Below the pieces are notes generated by a model. It was not told the DNA's origin and searched no databases. It was given only the letters and a program-made list of their open reading frames with translations. Source: Petrotoga mobilis SJ95 (GTDB lineage Bacteria > Thermotogota > Thermotogae > Petrotogales > Petrotogaceae). From it: DNA of 64,000 bases. Below are positions 34,069-42,311 of the stretch, piece by piece (within the stretch, counting starts at the first letter, position 1; the number at the start of each line of letters is the position of its first letter). The position numbers were made by a program, and so were the translations under genes. The stretch lies in assembly GCF_000018605.1 (NCBI RefSeq), contig NC_010003.1:1-64000 (forward strand). Direction: 5' to 3'.

Positions 34069-34368
34069 TTACTGTTGAGAATATTCTTCTGGGGAAATAC
34101 TTTCAGAAACCCTTGCAACGACTTTAAACTTAATACCAGTTCTTTTTTCTGAACCTACTTCAACCTCCACAAAACCAGGGATAACGTATATCTCCTTGCC
34201 TTTAGCCTCGATAAATCTCTTTGCAATGGCAATAGCCTTCACTGCTTGATTAACCGCTCCAGCTCCAATAGCTTGTAGCTCAACCTCGTCTGTTTTTGAC
34301 AGAACTCCTGCTATAGCTCCAGCAACTTTGTTCGGTGCAGATGAATGACTGACTTTCAACACTTCCAT
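34069..34368 (-). CDS. spoVS: Stage V sporulation protein S family (SpoVS)
   Basis: This 99-aa, Alba-like small protein matches SpoVS: KVSHSSAPNKVAGAIAGVLSKTDEVELQAIGAGAVNQAVKAIAIAKRFIE is highly typical. In Bacillus SpoVS affects sporulation and septation. It is conserved in many non-sporulating thermophiles, including Thermotogota, so a nucleic-acid binding or general regulatory role is more likely here. A ribosome site lies before ATG 34368. The gene heads a three-gene unit with a small unknown gene and the DUF1385 gene. Confidence 0.92.
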   Translation of the reverse strand: MEVLKVSHSSAPNKVAGAIAGVLSKTDEVELQAIGAGAVNQAVKAIAIAKRFIEAKGKEIYVIPGFVEVEVGSEKRTGIKFKVVARVSESISPEEYSQQ

Positions 34369-34442
34369 GTCTTGGCTCCTCCTTTGTGGACAGGCTATAT
34401 ATATTTATTCTATCATAAATTTTAATAATGTCAAAGAAAAAA

Positions 34443-34471
34443 TTGAAAAAAGAATATCTAAATGATATAAT
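34443..34471 (+). promoter_or_regulatory. Promoter of cobalamin-transport operon
   Basis: TTGAAA (34443-34448) and TATAAT (34466-34471) are spaced by exactly 17 nt. The start of transcription would fall near 34478, giving a leader of about 285 nt that contains the riboswitch. Confidence 0.8.
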
Positions 34472-34480
34472 TGATAAAAG

Positions 34481-34519
34481 AACAGCCTCACGGCAAATAA
34501 GGAAACAGCCTCACGGCAA
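34481..34519 (+). repeat. Two 16-bp direct repeats at the leader start
   Basis: AACAGCCTCACGGCAA occurs at 34481-34496 and again at 34504-34519 (23-bp period). Both lie just past the inferred transcription start and before the cobalamin aptamer. They may be a duplicated leader segment or a binding site. Confidence 0.7.
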
Positions 34520-34540
34520 GTAATGAAGTTAATATTTACT

Positions 34541-34682
34541 GCATTATTTTAAGGGAAAACGGTGAAAATCCGTTACGGTCGCGCCACCGTAATCGGGGAC
34601 GAAACTTACAAAAAGCCACTGGAGAGATCCGGGAAGGCGTAAGGAGTAGAGTGATCCGAAAGTCGGGAGACCTGAATAATGC
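34541..34682 (+). promoter_or_regulatory. Cobalamin riboswitch
   Basis: P1 is formed by GCATTATT (34541-34548) and AATAATGC (34675-34682). Inside, the conserved pieces appear in order: AGGGAAAACGGTGAAAATCCG, the TACGGTCGCGCCACCGTAA hairpin, GCCACTGGAGAGATCCGGGAAGGC and the B12 box AGTCGGGAGACCTG. It precedes a BtuFCD-type operon, as expected for an adenosylcobalamin sensor. Confidence 0.93.
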
Positions 34683-34684
34683 TG

Positions 34685-34758
34685 TTTTTTCTATCTCTTC
34701 GCGCCAAAGAGATAGAAAAAATGTTTAAATGGCGCTAATTTATACAAGGAGGCCATTT
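34685..34758 (+). promoter_or_regulatory. Riboswitch expression platform (two hairpins)
   Basis: A perfect 15-bp hairpin (34685-34699 with 34707-34721) follows the aptamer but lacks a T-run. A second inverted repeat, AAATGGC (34727-34733) and GCCATTT (34752-34758), includes the last G of the ribosome site AAGGAGG. The loop of the first hairpin (GCGCC) is complementary to GGCGC at 34731-34735. This suggests control of translation initiation rather than termination. Confidence 0.6.
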
Positions 34759-34761
34759 GGT

Positions 34762-35640
34762 ATGAGGAAGGTGTTATTTACTTTTTTTACAGTTTTGTTG
34801 TCGGTTGTTTTGAGCGCTGAGTATTTATTGGTGGACGACCTTGGAAGATTAGTTCCTTTTGAAGAGGAGGTCAACAGGGTTATTTCCGCCGCACCAGCTG
34901 TATCTGATTACATCAAATATCTAGGTTTAGAGGACAAAGTTGTGGGCGTTACAGATTGGGATATTAACATTGATGCCGAGAAAATTGGTAATTTAGTACC
35001 TTTAAACCTGGAGAAAATAGTTTCTTTAAGTCCTGATGTTGTATTTTTAACCGGAGGATTTCAAGAGCATGAGATTAGTAGGTTGGAAAGGTACAATATT
35101 AAATCGTTGGTGATTAATCCAGTGAGTTTCAACGATATTTACAGGGAAATTGTATTAATTGGCAGTATTTTGGGGGAAAGAGAAAAAGCCCAGGCTCTTT
35201 CAAATGAACTGAGGCAAAGTGTTTTAAATATTGCCAAAAACTCTTTCACTTGGAAAGATAAACCAACAGTTTTATATTTAATGGTTCAAAATAATGTATC
35301 TGAAATTTGGACAGCAGGAACCGGTTCATATATAAATGAGTTAATTGCCTACGCTGGAGGATTAAATTTAGCCGCTCCATATACTGGGAACAATGGTTTT
35401 TTACTGGTTGGACCTGAATTCGTCGTTGCTCAAAATCCTGATATAATAATTGTTTCCTCGTATTATGAAGGCGACGAAACCTCTAAAAATACTATCTTAA
35501 ATGCCGAACAGTTTAAAAACGTAAAAGCTGTTAAAGAAGGAAAAATAGTAATGGTCGATGGTAACAAAATGCATCAAGCTTCTCCATCATTGATCGATAT
35601 ACTTGAACAATTATACGAGTATTTTGGTGAAAATAGATGA
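34762..35640 (+). CDS. btuF: Cobalamin/corrinoid ABC transporter substrate-binding protein (BtuF-like)
   Basis: This exported binding protein belongs to the cobalamin/iron-siderophore class (two lobes joined by a long helix). The signal peptide is RKVLFTFFTVLLSVVLSAE. It is followed by VNRVISAAPAVSDYIKYLGLEDKVVGVTDWD, then LSPDVVFLTGGFQE and ELIAYAGGLNLAA. I start at ATG 34762, the 292-aa form, because AAGGAGG lies 9 nt upstream; an earlier ATG at 34729 is inside the regulatory hairpin. Cobalamin as substrate is supported by the riboswitch. Confidence 0.9.
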   Translation: MRKVLFTFFTVLLSVVLSAEYLLVDDLGRLVPFEEEVNRVISAAPAVSDYIKYLGLEDKVVGVTDWDINIDAEKIGNLVPLNLEKIVSLSPDVVFLTGGFQEHEISRLERYNIKSLVINPVSFNDIYREIVLIGSILGEREKAQALSNELRQSVLNIAKNSFTWKDKPTVLYLMVQNNVSEIWTAGTGSYINELIAYAGGLNLAAPYTGNNGFLLVGPEFVVAQNPDIIIVSSYYEGDETSKNTILNAEQFKNVKAVKEGKIVMVDGNKMHQASPSLIDILEQLYEYFGENR

Positions 35641-36647
35641 AACAGATCAAAAAACGAGGGGAGTTTCCCCTTGTTTTATTTCTCATAATCTCGAGCTTTT
35701 TATTAATTTTACTTTTCACATCCTTTGGGAGTGTCAAGGTTCCCGTTAAAGACATTTTCACCTCTTTAATAGCTAAAAACAACAACGATATTTACAACAA
35801 TTTGATTTTAAACATAAGGCTTCCAAGAGTGGTTGGAAGTTTTCTTGTTGGAAGCATATTAGCAGTTTCCGGGAATGTTTTACAATTGGTAGTACAAAAT
35901 CCCCTCGCAGATCCATACATTTTAGGAATCTCGTCAGGGGCAAGCTTTGGTGCTGTGTTATACACCGCGTTGAGCAGTATTTATGGTCTTTCTCTTTTTC
36001 TCGGACTGGAAACTTTTTCTTTTCTTTTTGGTATCTTAGCGACATTTATTGTTTTAATATTGGCTCGACAGGGTAAAAAACTCCCTGTTTTATCTCTAAT
36101 ACTAAGCGGGGTGATAATTAGTTTTTTGTTTAATTCTTTTACAACACTTTTTACCGTGATGTATTGGGGAAACTTAATTCACGTCAATACATGGTTGATG
36201 GGAAGTACAGCAGATTTAATTTGGAGCGACAATTTTAAATTTATTTTTACACTTATCTTTCAATTTATTTTAGTTTTATTATTTTCTAAACAACTGAACG
36301 TCCTTTCTATGGGGGATGACATGGCTGTATTCTCAGGGATAAACCCCGATAGATTGAAGCTTTTTTTGATTGTAATAAACGTTTTTGCAGTATCTTTTAC
36401 TGTGTCGCAGGTAGGAATAATTGGTTTTGTAGGACTTATTATCCCTCATATAGTTCGAATGATTAAAGGGCCGTACTCGTTTGTTTCAAATTTGTATTCA
36501 CTCTTCATTGGAGGAATGTTTTTAATGTCTGCCGATTTTGTTTCCAGAACACTATTTGCTCCAACAGAACTTCCTATCGGTGTAGTGACCTCAATAGTAG
36601 GTGCTCCAATTTTCATTTTTGTAATGAGGAGAAAAGAGAAAATATGA
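35637..36647 (+). CDS. btuC: Corrinoid ABC transporter permease (BtuC-like)
   Basis: This FecCD/BtuC-type permease has about 10 membrane helices and 336 aa. Typical pieces are LNIRLPRVVGSFLVGSILAVSGNVLQLVVQNPLADPYILGISSGASFGAVLYTA near the start and VGIIGFVGLIIPHIVRMIKGP with DFVSRTLFAPTELPIGVVTSIVGAPIFIFVMRR at the end. The ATG overlaps the btuF stop by 4 nt, which suggests coupled translation. Controlled by the cobalamin riboswitch. Confidence 0.92.
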   Translation: MKQIKKRGEFPLVLFLIISSFLLILLFTSFGSVKVPVKDIFTSLIAKNNNDIYNNLILNIRLPRVVGSFLVGSILAVSGNVLQLVVQNPLADPYILGISSGASFGAVLYTALSSIYGLSLFLGLETFSFLFGILATFIVLILARQGKKLPVLSLILSGVIISFLFNSFTTLFTVMYWGNLIHVNTWLMGSTADLIWSDNFKFIFTLIFQFILVLLFSKQLNVLSMGDDMAVFSGINPDRLKLFLIVINVFAVSFTVSQVGIIGFVGLIIPHIVRMIKGPYSFVSNLYSLFIGGMFLMSADFVSRTLFAPTELPIGVVTSIVGAPIFIFVMRRKEKI

Positions 36648-37414
36648 TAACATTTAACAACGTCCGTTTCACTTATGGAAATGGCTTTTTTTTGAAAATC
36701 GATGATTTAAAAATAATAAAAGGAGATATTATTTCTATAATTGGTCCCAATGGAGCGGGTAAAAGTACTCTGATCAAGATTCTTTCAGGGATCATCAGAA
36801 ATTACAAAGGAGAAATAATACTAAACGATAGTGAATTAAAGAATTATTCTAACAAAGAACTATCTAAGAAGGTAGCAGTTGTACCCCAAGAATTCAACAC
36901 CTCTTTCGATTACGATTTGGAAAGCATCGTTTCAACGTCAAGAATACCTTTCTCAAAGAGAATAAGCTTTTTTGAATCCGAACAGGACAAGAGGATTATC
37001 GATGAAGCCCTTCAAACTGTTGGACTAATAAATTATAAGAACAAGCCATTTTCATCTATGTCTGGAGGAGAAAAGCAAAAAGTTATGATAGCTCGAGCAA
37101 TTGCCCAAAGAACTCCCATATTGCTTTTGGATGAATTCTCTTCGCATTTAGACCCAGGTTATACCCAAAGTCTTTTGAAATTAGTTAAGGAAATGGTCAC
37201 CAAAGAAAAGAAAACGGTCCTAGCAGTATTTCATGATGTGAACAATGCTGCATTATTCTCCGATAAAATAATCATTATGAAGGATGGAACTGTTAAATAT
37301 TCAGGAACACCTGCAGAGGTGTTAACTGAATCCATCATGGGGGAAATCTTTGAAATGGATGCTTATATTATAAAACATCCGATAAAAAAAGTCCCTCAAA
37401 TTTTATTCAAATAA
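36644..37414 (+). CDS. btuD: Corrinoid ABC transporter ATPase (BtuD-like)
   Basis: This ABC ATPase of 256 aa has Walker A GPNGAGKST near residue 40, the Q-loop VPQEF, the signature MSGGEKQKV near 140, Walker B ILLLDEFSSHLD and the switch His in VFHDVN. It overlaps the permease gene by 4 nt. The set of binding protein, permease and ATPase is thus complete, unlike the two other importers in this window, which lack an ATPase. Confidence 0.93.
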   Translation: MITFNNVRFTYGNGFFLKIDDLKIIKGDIISIIGPNGAGKSTLIKILSGIIRNYKGEIILNDSELKNYSNKELSKKVAVVPQEFNTSFDYDLESIVSTSRIPFSKRISFFESEQDKRIIDEALQTVGLINYKNKPFSSMSGGEKQKVMIARAIAQRTPILLLDEFSSHLDPGYTQSLLKLVKEMVTKEKKTVLAVFHDVNNAALFSDKIIIMKDGTVKYSGTPAEVLTESIMGEIFEMDAYIIKHPIKKVPQILFK

Positions 37415-37424
37415 GGTGTGAAAA

Positions 37425-38177
37425 ATGGCTACTATCGACGTAATCGGTGGGATTTTTTTAGACATTTATATAGTTAAAAATGATGGTTTTCACAATTCTG
37501 AAATTTTACAACTTCCGGGAGGATCGGCACTAAATGTGGCTATCGGTCTTTCTCAATTAGGCCATAATGTGAGGATGTTCGGTAATGTGGGAAAAGATTT
37601 CGTTGGAGAGTACTTGTTGGAAAAACTATCCTTTCATTCTGTTAATGTTGAATGGATAAAGATGATTGATAAAAACACTGCTACTTTTATTACATTAAAT
37701 GAAAAACCAATTGCAATAGATAGAAGAATAAATGATTTAGATTTGTTTATACCAAAGAATAAATCAGAGTATCTCTTCATCACTACCGAAACTAATGAAC
37801 GAATAATAAACAGCGATATTTTTCTGAATTACAAAAAAATCTTTTTTGATATAGGTCCCAGGCCAAAGTTAATAGATAAAAGGTGTGAAAATGTGTTTTT
37901 TATTGGTAACGAAAAAGAGTGTGAAAATTTTCTGTTTACCTGTGATGTTGTGAAGATGGGAGAAAAAGGGGCCAAATGGGGTGAAAAAATAGTAGCATTA
38001 TCTGGCCAAAAGGCTTCATATGAAATCGGTATGGGTGACGTGTTTGATACAGTCTTAATAGACGGAATTTTGAATGATTTAGAAGAAGAACTAATTCTAC
38101 AAAATGCCGTGGACGCTACTCAGAAAATCTCAGAATACTTAGGAGCTTACAACAAAATTATCAATATGGAGTTTTAA
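37425..38177 (+). CDS. PfkB-family kinase in the cobalamin operon
   Basis: This 250-aa ribokinase-fold protein is short for the family. Motif 1 is present (LPGGSALNVAIGLSQLGHNVRMFGNVGKDFVGEYLL). Motif 2 reads IGMGDVFDTVLIDGIL, so the usual GAGD is GMGD but the catalytic Asp is kept. It lies 10 nt behind btuD and so is probably under the cobalamin riboswitch. Candidate substrates would be nucleosides (for instance alpha-ribazole precursors) or sugars; the alpha-ribazole idea is inference from context. Confidence 0.75.
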   Translation: MATIDVIGGIFLDIYIVKNDGFHNSEILQLPGGSALNVAIGLSQLGHNVRMFGNVGKDFVGEYLLEKLSFHSVNVEWIKMIDKNTATFITLNEKPIAIDRRINDLDLFIPKNKSEYLFITTETNERIINSDIFLNYKKIFFDIGPRPKLIDKRCENVFFIGNEKECENFLFTCDVVKMGEKGAKWGEKIVALSGQKASYEIGMGDVFDTVLIDGILNDLEEELILQNAVDATQKISEYLGAYNKIINMEF

Positions 38178-38186
38178 TAATTGTTT

Positions 38187-38639
38187 TTATTTAGTTTTAA
38201 CTGCTAAAGCTTCTTTCTTCTCTCCATATTCTATCACGTCTTTTAAAGTAATCTTAGATAACTCGTTGAATATTGCATCTTGTACCCTTTTCCAGACAAA
38301 TTCGACAGGACAATTTTTTTGATTTTCACATTCACCCCCGGAAACACAGTCGTAAGAATTCAACGGCACTTCTAAGACTTCTACAATTTCAGAAAGATTG
38401 ATTTTCTCAGGTGCTTTTGTGAAATAAAATCCTCCAAATTTACCTTTTTCTGAAGAAACTATCTTGGCTTTTTTTAATTCAGCAAAGATCTTCGCTAAAA
38501 ATTCTTGTGAAACACCAGAACTTTCGGCAATCTTTGCTATTGAGATTTTGGTGTTTTTCTCATCTTCGTTTCTATTTTGAAGTTTATACATTTCATACAA
38601 ACCACGTATGGCATAACAACTTTTTACTGTTAACGACAT
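38187..38639 (-). CDS. Rrf2-family transcriptional regulator (IscR-like)
   Basis: This 150-aa winged-helix regulator has the Rrf2 start SLTVKSCYAIRGLYEMYKL and a helix-turn-helix around ISIAKIAESSGVSQEFLAKIFAELKKAKIVSSEKGKFGGFYF. The cysteine cluster CVSGGECENQKNC matches the Fe-S ligands of IscR-type members (C-x5-C-x5-C), so it may sense iron-sulfur status or redox. No isc/suf genes are near. A G-rich repeat sits 63 nt before its start codon. Confidence 0.9.
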   Translation of the reverse strand: MSLTVKSCYAIRGLYEMYKLQNRNEDEKNTKISIAKIAESSGVSQEFLAKIFAELKKAKIVSSEKGKFGGFYFTKAPEKINLSEIVEVLEVPLNSYDCVSGGECENQKNCPVEFVWKRVQDAIFNELSKITLKDVIEYGEKKEALAVKTK

Positions 38640-38697
38640 TAAACTCCCTCCGCCTTTATTTTTTTTATAGTCCCTTGAAGAATTCTAAGACCCTTTT

Positions 38698-38725
38698 AAG
38701 CGCCCCTTCGCCCCGCTCCCCACCC
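38698..38725 (-). repeat. G-rich repeat with G-quadruplex potential (copy D)
   Basis: On the minus strand four G-runs (GGG, GGGG, GGGG, GGGG) are separated by T, AGC and CGAA and end in CGCTT. It is the best-preserved copy, and it lies 63 nt upstream of the Rrf2-family gene in the coding orientation. Confidence 0.8.
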
Positions 38726-38779
38726 ATAAGGAAAAGGTTTTATTATTTTGACCCAAACCCAGAAAATCATAGGAGTCTT

Positions 38780-39325
38780 TTACCTTTTCGCTCCTCTATC
38801 TGCTCTAACAGAAAACGGCATTCTTTTCACAATCATCGGTATAAATAACAGTTGAAGAATTATACCGGGAATTCCGAACATATAACTCATCAAAATTGAA
38901 GTTAGAGGACTAAGGTTTATGTTAAGTATTAGTCCTATGGTGTAATAAGCTATCATATATACACCTCTACCTATCAACATTGATACTATAAGATTAAAAT
39001 ATATGTTTTTCTTATTTAAAAGTCCTGAAATAAATCCGTAGGTTGCAACTTCTATAGTCATAAATATAAAAACAGGGAATGGTGGCATACCAAAAAGCAA
39101 GAAATTTAAAACAGGCATCAAAGCCCCTACAAGTAATCCAATCGTTGCCCCTTCCATGATACCAGCCATTAAAGCAACAAAATGCAACGGTAAGATTATT
39201 GTTCCCAGCATTGGATTGCCAATACCATGAACCAAAAAAGAAAAAATAACAACACCCAATGCTATATATACAGGCGATCTTGCGACTCTTCTTAGGGTTG
39301 TTTGGCGAGCAGTAGTGTTTTCCAT
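38780..39325 (-). CDS. ECF transporter S component
   Basis: This 181-aa hydrophobic protein with about six helices has the style of energy-coupling factor (ECF) substrate-capture subunits: RSPVYIALGVVIFSFLVHGIGNPMLGTIILPLHFVALMAGIMEGATIGLLVGALMPVLNFLLFGMPPFP. Such S components bind a vitamin or its precursor and use a shared EcfAAT module. The substrate is not determined by sequence alone. No Ecf ATPase or T gene lies nearby. The short basic tail (RMPFSVRADRGAKR) faces the cytoplasm by the positive-inside rule. Confidence 0.78.
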   Translation of the reverse strand: MENTTARQTTLRRVARSPVYIALGVVIFSFLVHGIGNPMLGTIILPLHFVALMAGIMEGATIGLLVGALMPVLNFLLFGMPPFPVFIFMTIEVATYGFISGLLNKKNIYFNLIVSMLIGRGVYMIAYYTIGLILNINLSPLTSILMSYMFGIPGIILQLLFIPMIVKRMPFSVRADRGAKR

Positions 39326-39353
39326 CTAAATCACTCCTATTTTGATGTATGAG

Positions 39354-40055
39354 CTAAATTGTAATTAAATTTTTGAACGTATAACTGTTTTGTTTTGAAT
39401 AAGGTACTACTTGAAACAAATCCATGTTGAAACAAAATTCCAGATCATCTTTGAGCCCAAGGTTTTTAAGCCTTTTGGCATGATCGGAATTCATAATTAA
39501 ACTTCTCTTGCTATTTGTTAAATTTAAAGATACTTTTGCGCCATCGTTCAAGTGGTAAGTTTGCTTTTCCATGATTCTTTGAACAAATAATCCAGCTAAA
39601 TATGAATCTTCTAAAGAAACGACCCCATTGGTACCAGAGCACACTATGCCAATATTTTGAAAATCCCTCTGTATTATGAAATCTACGACAGAAGAGAAAT
39701 TTAGCAACGAAAGGGCAATCGTATCCCCAAGTTCGTTTATTTTTTTCATAGCTTTAGATCCGTTGGAAGTGGTTAGTACAATCGATTTTTTCCTTATTTT
39801 ATCAGAATTATTTAAAAATTCCAACGGAGAATTGCCAAAATCAAAACCTTCTAACTTTATAGCCCCTCGTTCTCCAGCGAGTAAATATCCCATATTTTTC
39901 AATTCTTTTGCCATGTTGATGTCGTCTGTTACAAAAATTTCTTCAGCACCACAATGTAGTAATGCTGATATGCTAGAAGTAGCCCTTAAAAGATCGATAA
40001 GGACATAGATCTGATGATTTTTTATATTCTCATTCGGTAGAAAATAGACATTCAA
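39354..40055 (-). CDS. 2-phosphosulfolactate phosphatase family protein (ComB-like)
   Basis: This 233-aa protein matches ComB: VLIDLLRATSSISALLHCGAEEIFVTDDI near the start, LAGERGAIKLEGFDFGNSPLEF, TTSNGSKAMKKI, and GVVSLEDSYLAGLFV. ComB is an Mg2+-dependent phosphatase that makes sulfolactate in coenzyme M synthesis of methanogens. Bacteria carry it too, often with unknown substrate. No other coenzyme M genes are seen here. It lies near a phosphoglycerate-mutase-like gene. Confidence 0.85.
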   Translation of the reverse strand: MNVYFLPNENIKNHQIYVLIDLLRATSSISALLHCGAEEIFVTDDINMAKELKNMGYLLAGERGAIKLEGFDFGNSPLEFLNNSDKIRKKSIVLTTSNGSKAMKKINELGDTIALSLLNFSSVVDFIIQRDFQNIGIVCSGTNGVVSLEDSYLAGLFVQRIMEKQTYHLNDGAKVSLNLTNSKRSLIMNSDHAKRLKNLGLKDDLEFCFNMDLFQVVPYSKQNSYTFKNLITI

Positions 40056-40086
40056 TTCTCGTTCAAAAAGACTTTCTTCTGTTATC

Positions 40087-40740
40087 TTAATCGATCTCCT
40101 TTTCTTCTGGAGTGAGATAGGTTTCTAGCCCATAATATTCGAGATGCCACGTTTCGTTTAAAGAAGCTAAAACGTATCTATAATCTCCTTCATATATAAC
40201 GTGTGAGACAGACGTATTGTCAACTCTAAAAGAAGTGTGTTGATTAAGTGGAATATTGAGAATCCATGAAATAATGGTCCTAATGGTTAAACCATGTGCA
40301 ACTACCACTATTCTATCCTCTAAGTTATGCTCCTTAACTATCCTTTTTATTGCCCTTACCGCTCTTCTTTGAACATCACCTAAAGCCTCAACACCTTCCA
40401 CCAATGCCCAGATATCTTTATGCCAATATTCTAATTCTTCTTTGTAATTAAGAAGTATCTCTTCTAACTTTTTCCCATCCCAACTTCCTATATTACATTC
40501 GTTCAAATCAGGATCTTTTACTATTTGCAAATTGTGGTATTGATTGATGATTTCTCCCGTTTTAATAGCTCTTTTTAGAGCGGATGTATACATTGCATCT
40601 ATTTTCATATCTTTAAATCTTTCTGCGGTTGCCTTCGCCTGACTAATTCCTTCTTCATCAAGCTCTACGTCTCTTTGACCTTGCCAAATTCCCATTTTGT
40701 TCCAAAGTGTAGCTCCATGTCTTACTAAATAAATATCCAA
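40087..40740 (-). CDS. Histidine phosphatase (phosphoglycerate mutase-like)
   Basis: This 217-aa member of the histidine phosphatase superfamily has the phosphohistidine motif LVRHGATLWN at the start, SALKRAIKTGEII, the acid region ALGDVQRRAVRAI, and the second His in VVAHGLTIRTII. Possible roles are cofactor-dependent phosphoglycerate mutase, or a phosphatase such as CobC (alpha-ribazole phosphatase); the motif style fits the broad GpmB/CobC group. It lies 17 nt behind guaA on the same strand. Confidence 0.88.
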   Translation of the reverse strand: MDIYLVRHGATLWNKMGIWQGQRDVELDEEGISQAKATAERFKDMKIDAMYTSALKRAIKTGEIINQYHNLQIVKDPDLNECNIGSWDGKKLEEILLNYKEELEYWHKDIWALVEGVEALGDVQRRAVRAIKRIVKEHNLEDRIVVVAHGLTIRTIISWILNIPLNQHTSFRVDNTSVSHVIYEGDYRYVLASLNETWHLEYYGLETYLTPEEKEID

Positions 40741-40757
40741 AACTCAAACACCTCCAA

Positions 40758-42281
40758 TTATTCCCATTCTATTGTAGCAGGGGGTTTTGATGAAATATCG
40801 TAAACCACTCTTGTAATTTCTTCAACTTCGTTGGTTATTCTGCTGGAAACTAAGTCCAAAATTTCAAAGGGAACCTTAGACCAATCTGCAGTCATTCCTT
40901 CCACACTATCAACGGATCTTAAAGCTGCCACATAGCCATAACTTCTTTTATCCCCAGTTATACCAACCGTTTTTACCGGTATTAAAACAGCGAAAGCCTG
41001 CCATACTTTATCGTACCAGCCTGTTTCTTTAAGGGTGTTTATAAAAATATTGTCTACCTTTTTTAAAATGGTGAGTTTTTCATCGTTTATTTCTCCCATG
41101 ATTCGAATCGCCAATCCCGGTCCTGGAAATGGATGCCTGTACAGTATCTCTCTTGGGAGACCTAAGATTTCTCCAACGCTTCTAACTTCGTCTTTGAAAA
41201 GTTCTTTAAGTGGTTCCACTATTTTTAAATCTATATCCTCTGGAAGCCCTCCCACGTTGTGATGGCTCTTTATCTTGAATGTCTTTTTCCCGGATTTTGC
41301 ACTTTCTATGACATCTGAATATATTGTTCCCTGTATTAAATACTCGCAACCTTCTTCTTTTTTTGCTTCTTGCTCAAAAACCCTTATAAACTCTTCCCCT
41401 ATGATCTTACGTTTTTGTTCGGGATCGGTGACCCCTTTTAATTTGCTTAAAAATCGCTCCTGGGCGTCTACTGTTGTCAAATTCAAACCCATATAATCTC
41501 TGAACGTGCTTTCAACTTCTTCAACTTCGTTCATTCTCAAAAAACCATGGTTTACAAAGATAGCTTTCAGGTTGTTGCCAATAGCCCTGTGGGTTAGTAC
41601 AGCGGCAACCGATGAATCTACTCCACCTGATAAAGCTATAATTGCCTTTTTATCACCTATTGTATCTTTTATTTCTTTTATCTTATTTTCAACAAAATCC
41701 ATCAAGGTCCAAGAACCTTTCAAACCACATATACCCTGAATGAAATTTTTCAATATATCAATTCCGAATTCAGTATGTCTAACTTCGGGGTGAAATTGGA
41801 TGCAGTATATATTTTCTGATTCGTTTTCAAAAGAAGAGATGATATTGTTTGAGGTGAGAGAAGTAATTTTAAATTTCTCAGGAACTTTAGTTACCATATC
41901 CTTGTGGCTCATCCAAACGTTAAACGTACTGGGAATCTTTTTAAACAAGAGGGATTGATCGGTTATGTTAATCTTCGTTTTTCCATACTCAGCTATACCT
42001 CTTTGTTCAACCTTCCCGCCAAGTTTCTTCGCTATAAGTTGCATTCCATAACAAATACCTAAAATAGGTAGTTCAGCGTTCAAAATTTCATCTGATATAT
42101 CGGGTGCATCGATATTATAAACACTGTCAGGTCCACCGGATAAGATTATGCCTTTCACATTGCTAAGGGATATATTATCGTCATACTGAATTACTTCTGA
42201 AAATACCCCCAGATCCCTAATCCTTTTTGCTAAAAGCTGAGTGTACTGAGAACCATAATCGATAACAAGAATCTTTTCCAT
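40758..42281 (-). CDS. guaA: GMP synthase (glutamine-hydrolysing)
   Basis: GuaA converts XMP to GMP. The N-terminal glutaminase domain has the catalytic Cys in GICYGMQLIAKKLGG (near residue 76) with the His/Glu pair in HPEVRHTEFG; the ATP pyrophosphatase domain has the P-loop ALSGGVDSSVAA near residue 218, and the C-terminal dimerisation domain ends SSKPPATIEWE. Length 507 aa is normal. It is the first of a possible run with the phosphatase gene. Confidence 0.97.
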   Translation of the reverse strand: MEKILVIDYGSQYTQLLAKRIRDLGVFSEVIQYDDNISLSNVKGIILSGGPDSVYNIDAPDISDEILNAELPILGICYGMQLIAKKLGGKVEQRGIAEYGKTKINITDQSLLFKKIPSTFNVWMSHKDMVTKVPEKFKITSLTSNNIISSFENESENIYCIQFHPEVRHTEFGIDILKNFIQGICGLKGSWTLMDFVENKIKEIKDTIGDKKAIIALSGGVDSSVAAVLTHRAIGNNLKAIFVNHGFLRMNEVEEVESTFRDYMGLNLTTVDAQERFLSKLKGVTDPEQKRKIIGEEFIRVFEQEAKKEEGCEYLIQGTIYSDVIESAKSGKKTFKIKSHHNVGGLPEDIDLKIVEPLKELFKDEVRSVGEILGLPREILYRHPFPGPGLAIRIMGEINDEKLTILKKVDNIFINTLKETGWYDKVWQAFAVLIPVKTVGITGDKRSYGYVAALRSVDSVEGMTADWSKVPFEILDLVSSRITNEVEEITRVVYDISSKPPATIEWE

Positions 42282-42311
42282 TGAAGAACCTCCGAAAACG
42301 AAATGTTTTGA

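Noticed and set aside
34685-34721. Intrinsic terminator after the cobalamin aptamer
   Set aside because: The stem is long and AT-rich, and no T-run follows; the next bases are ATGTTT, so a terminator function is unlikely.
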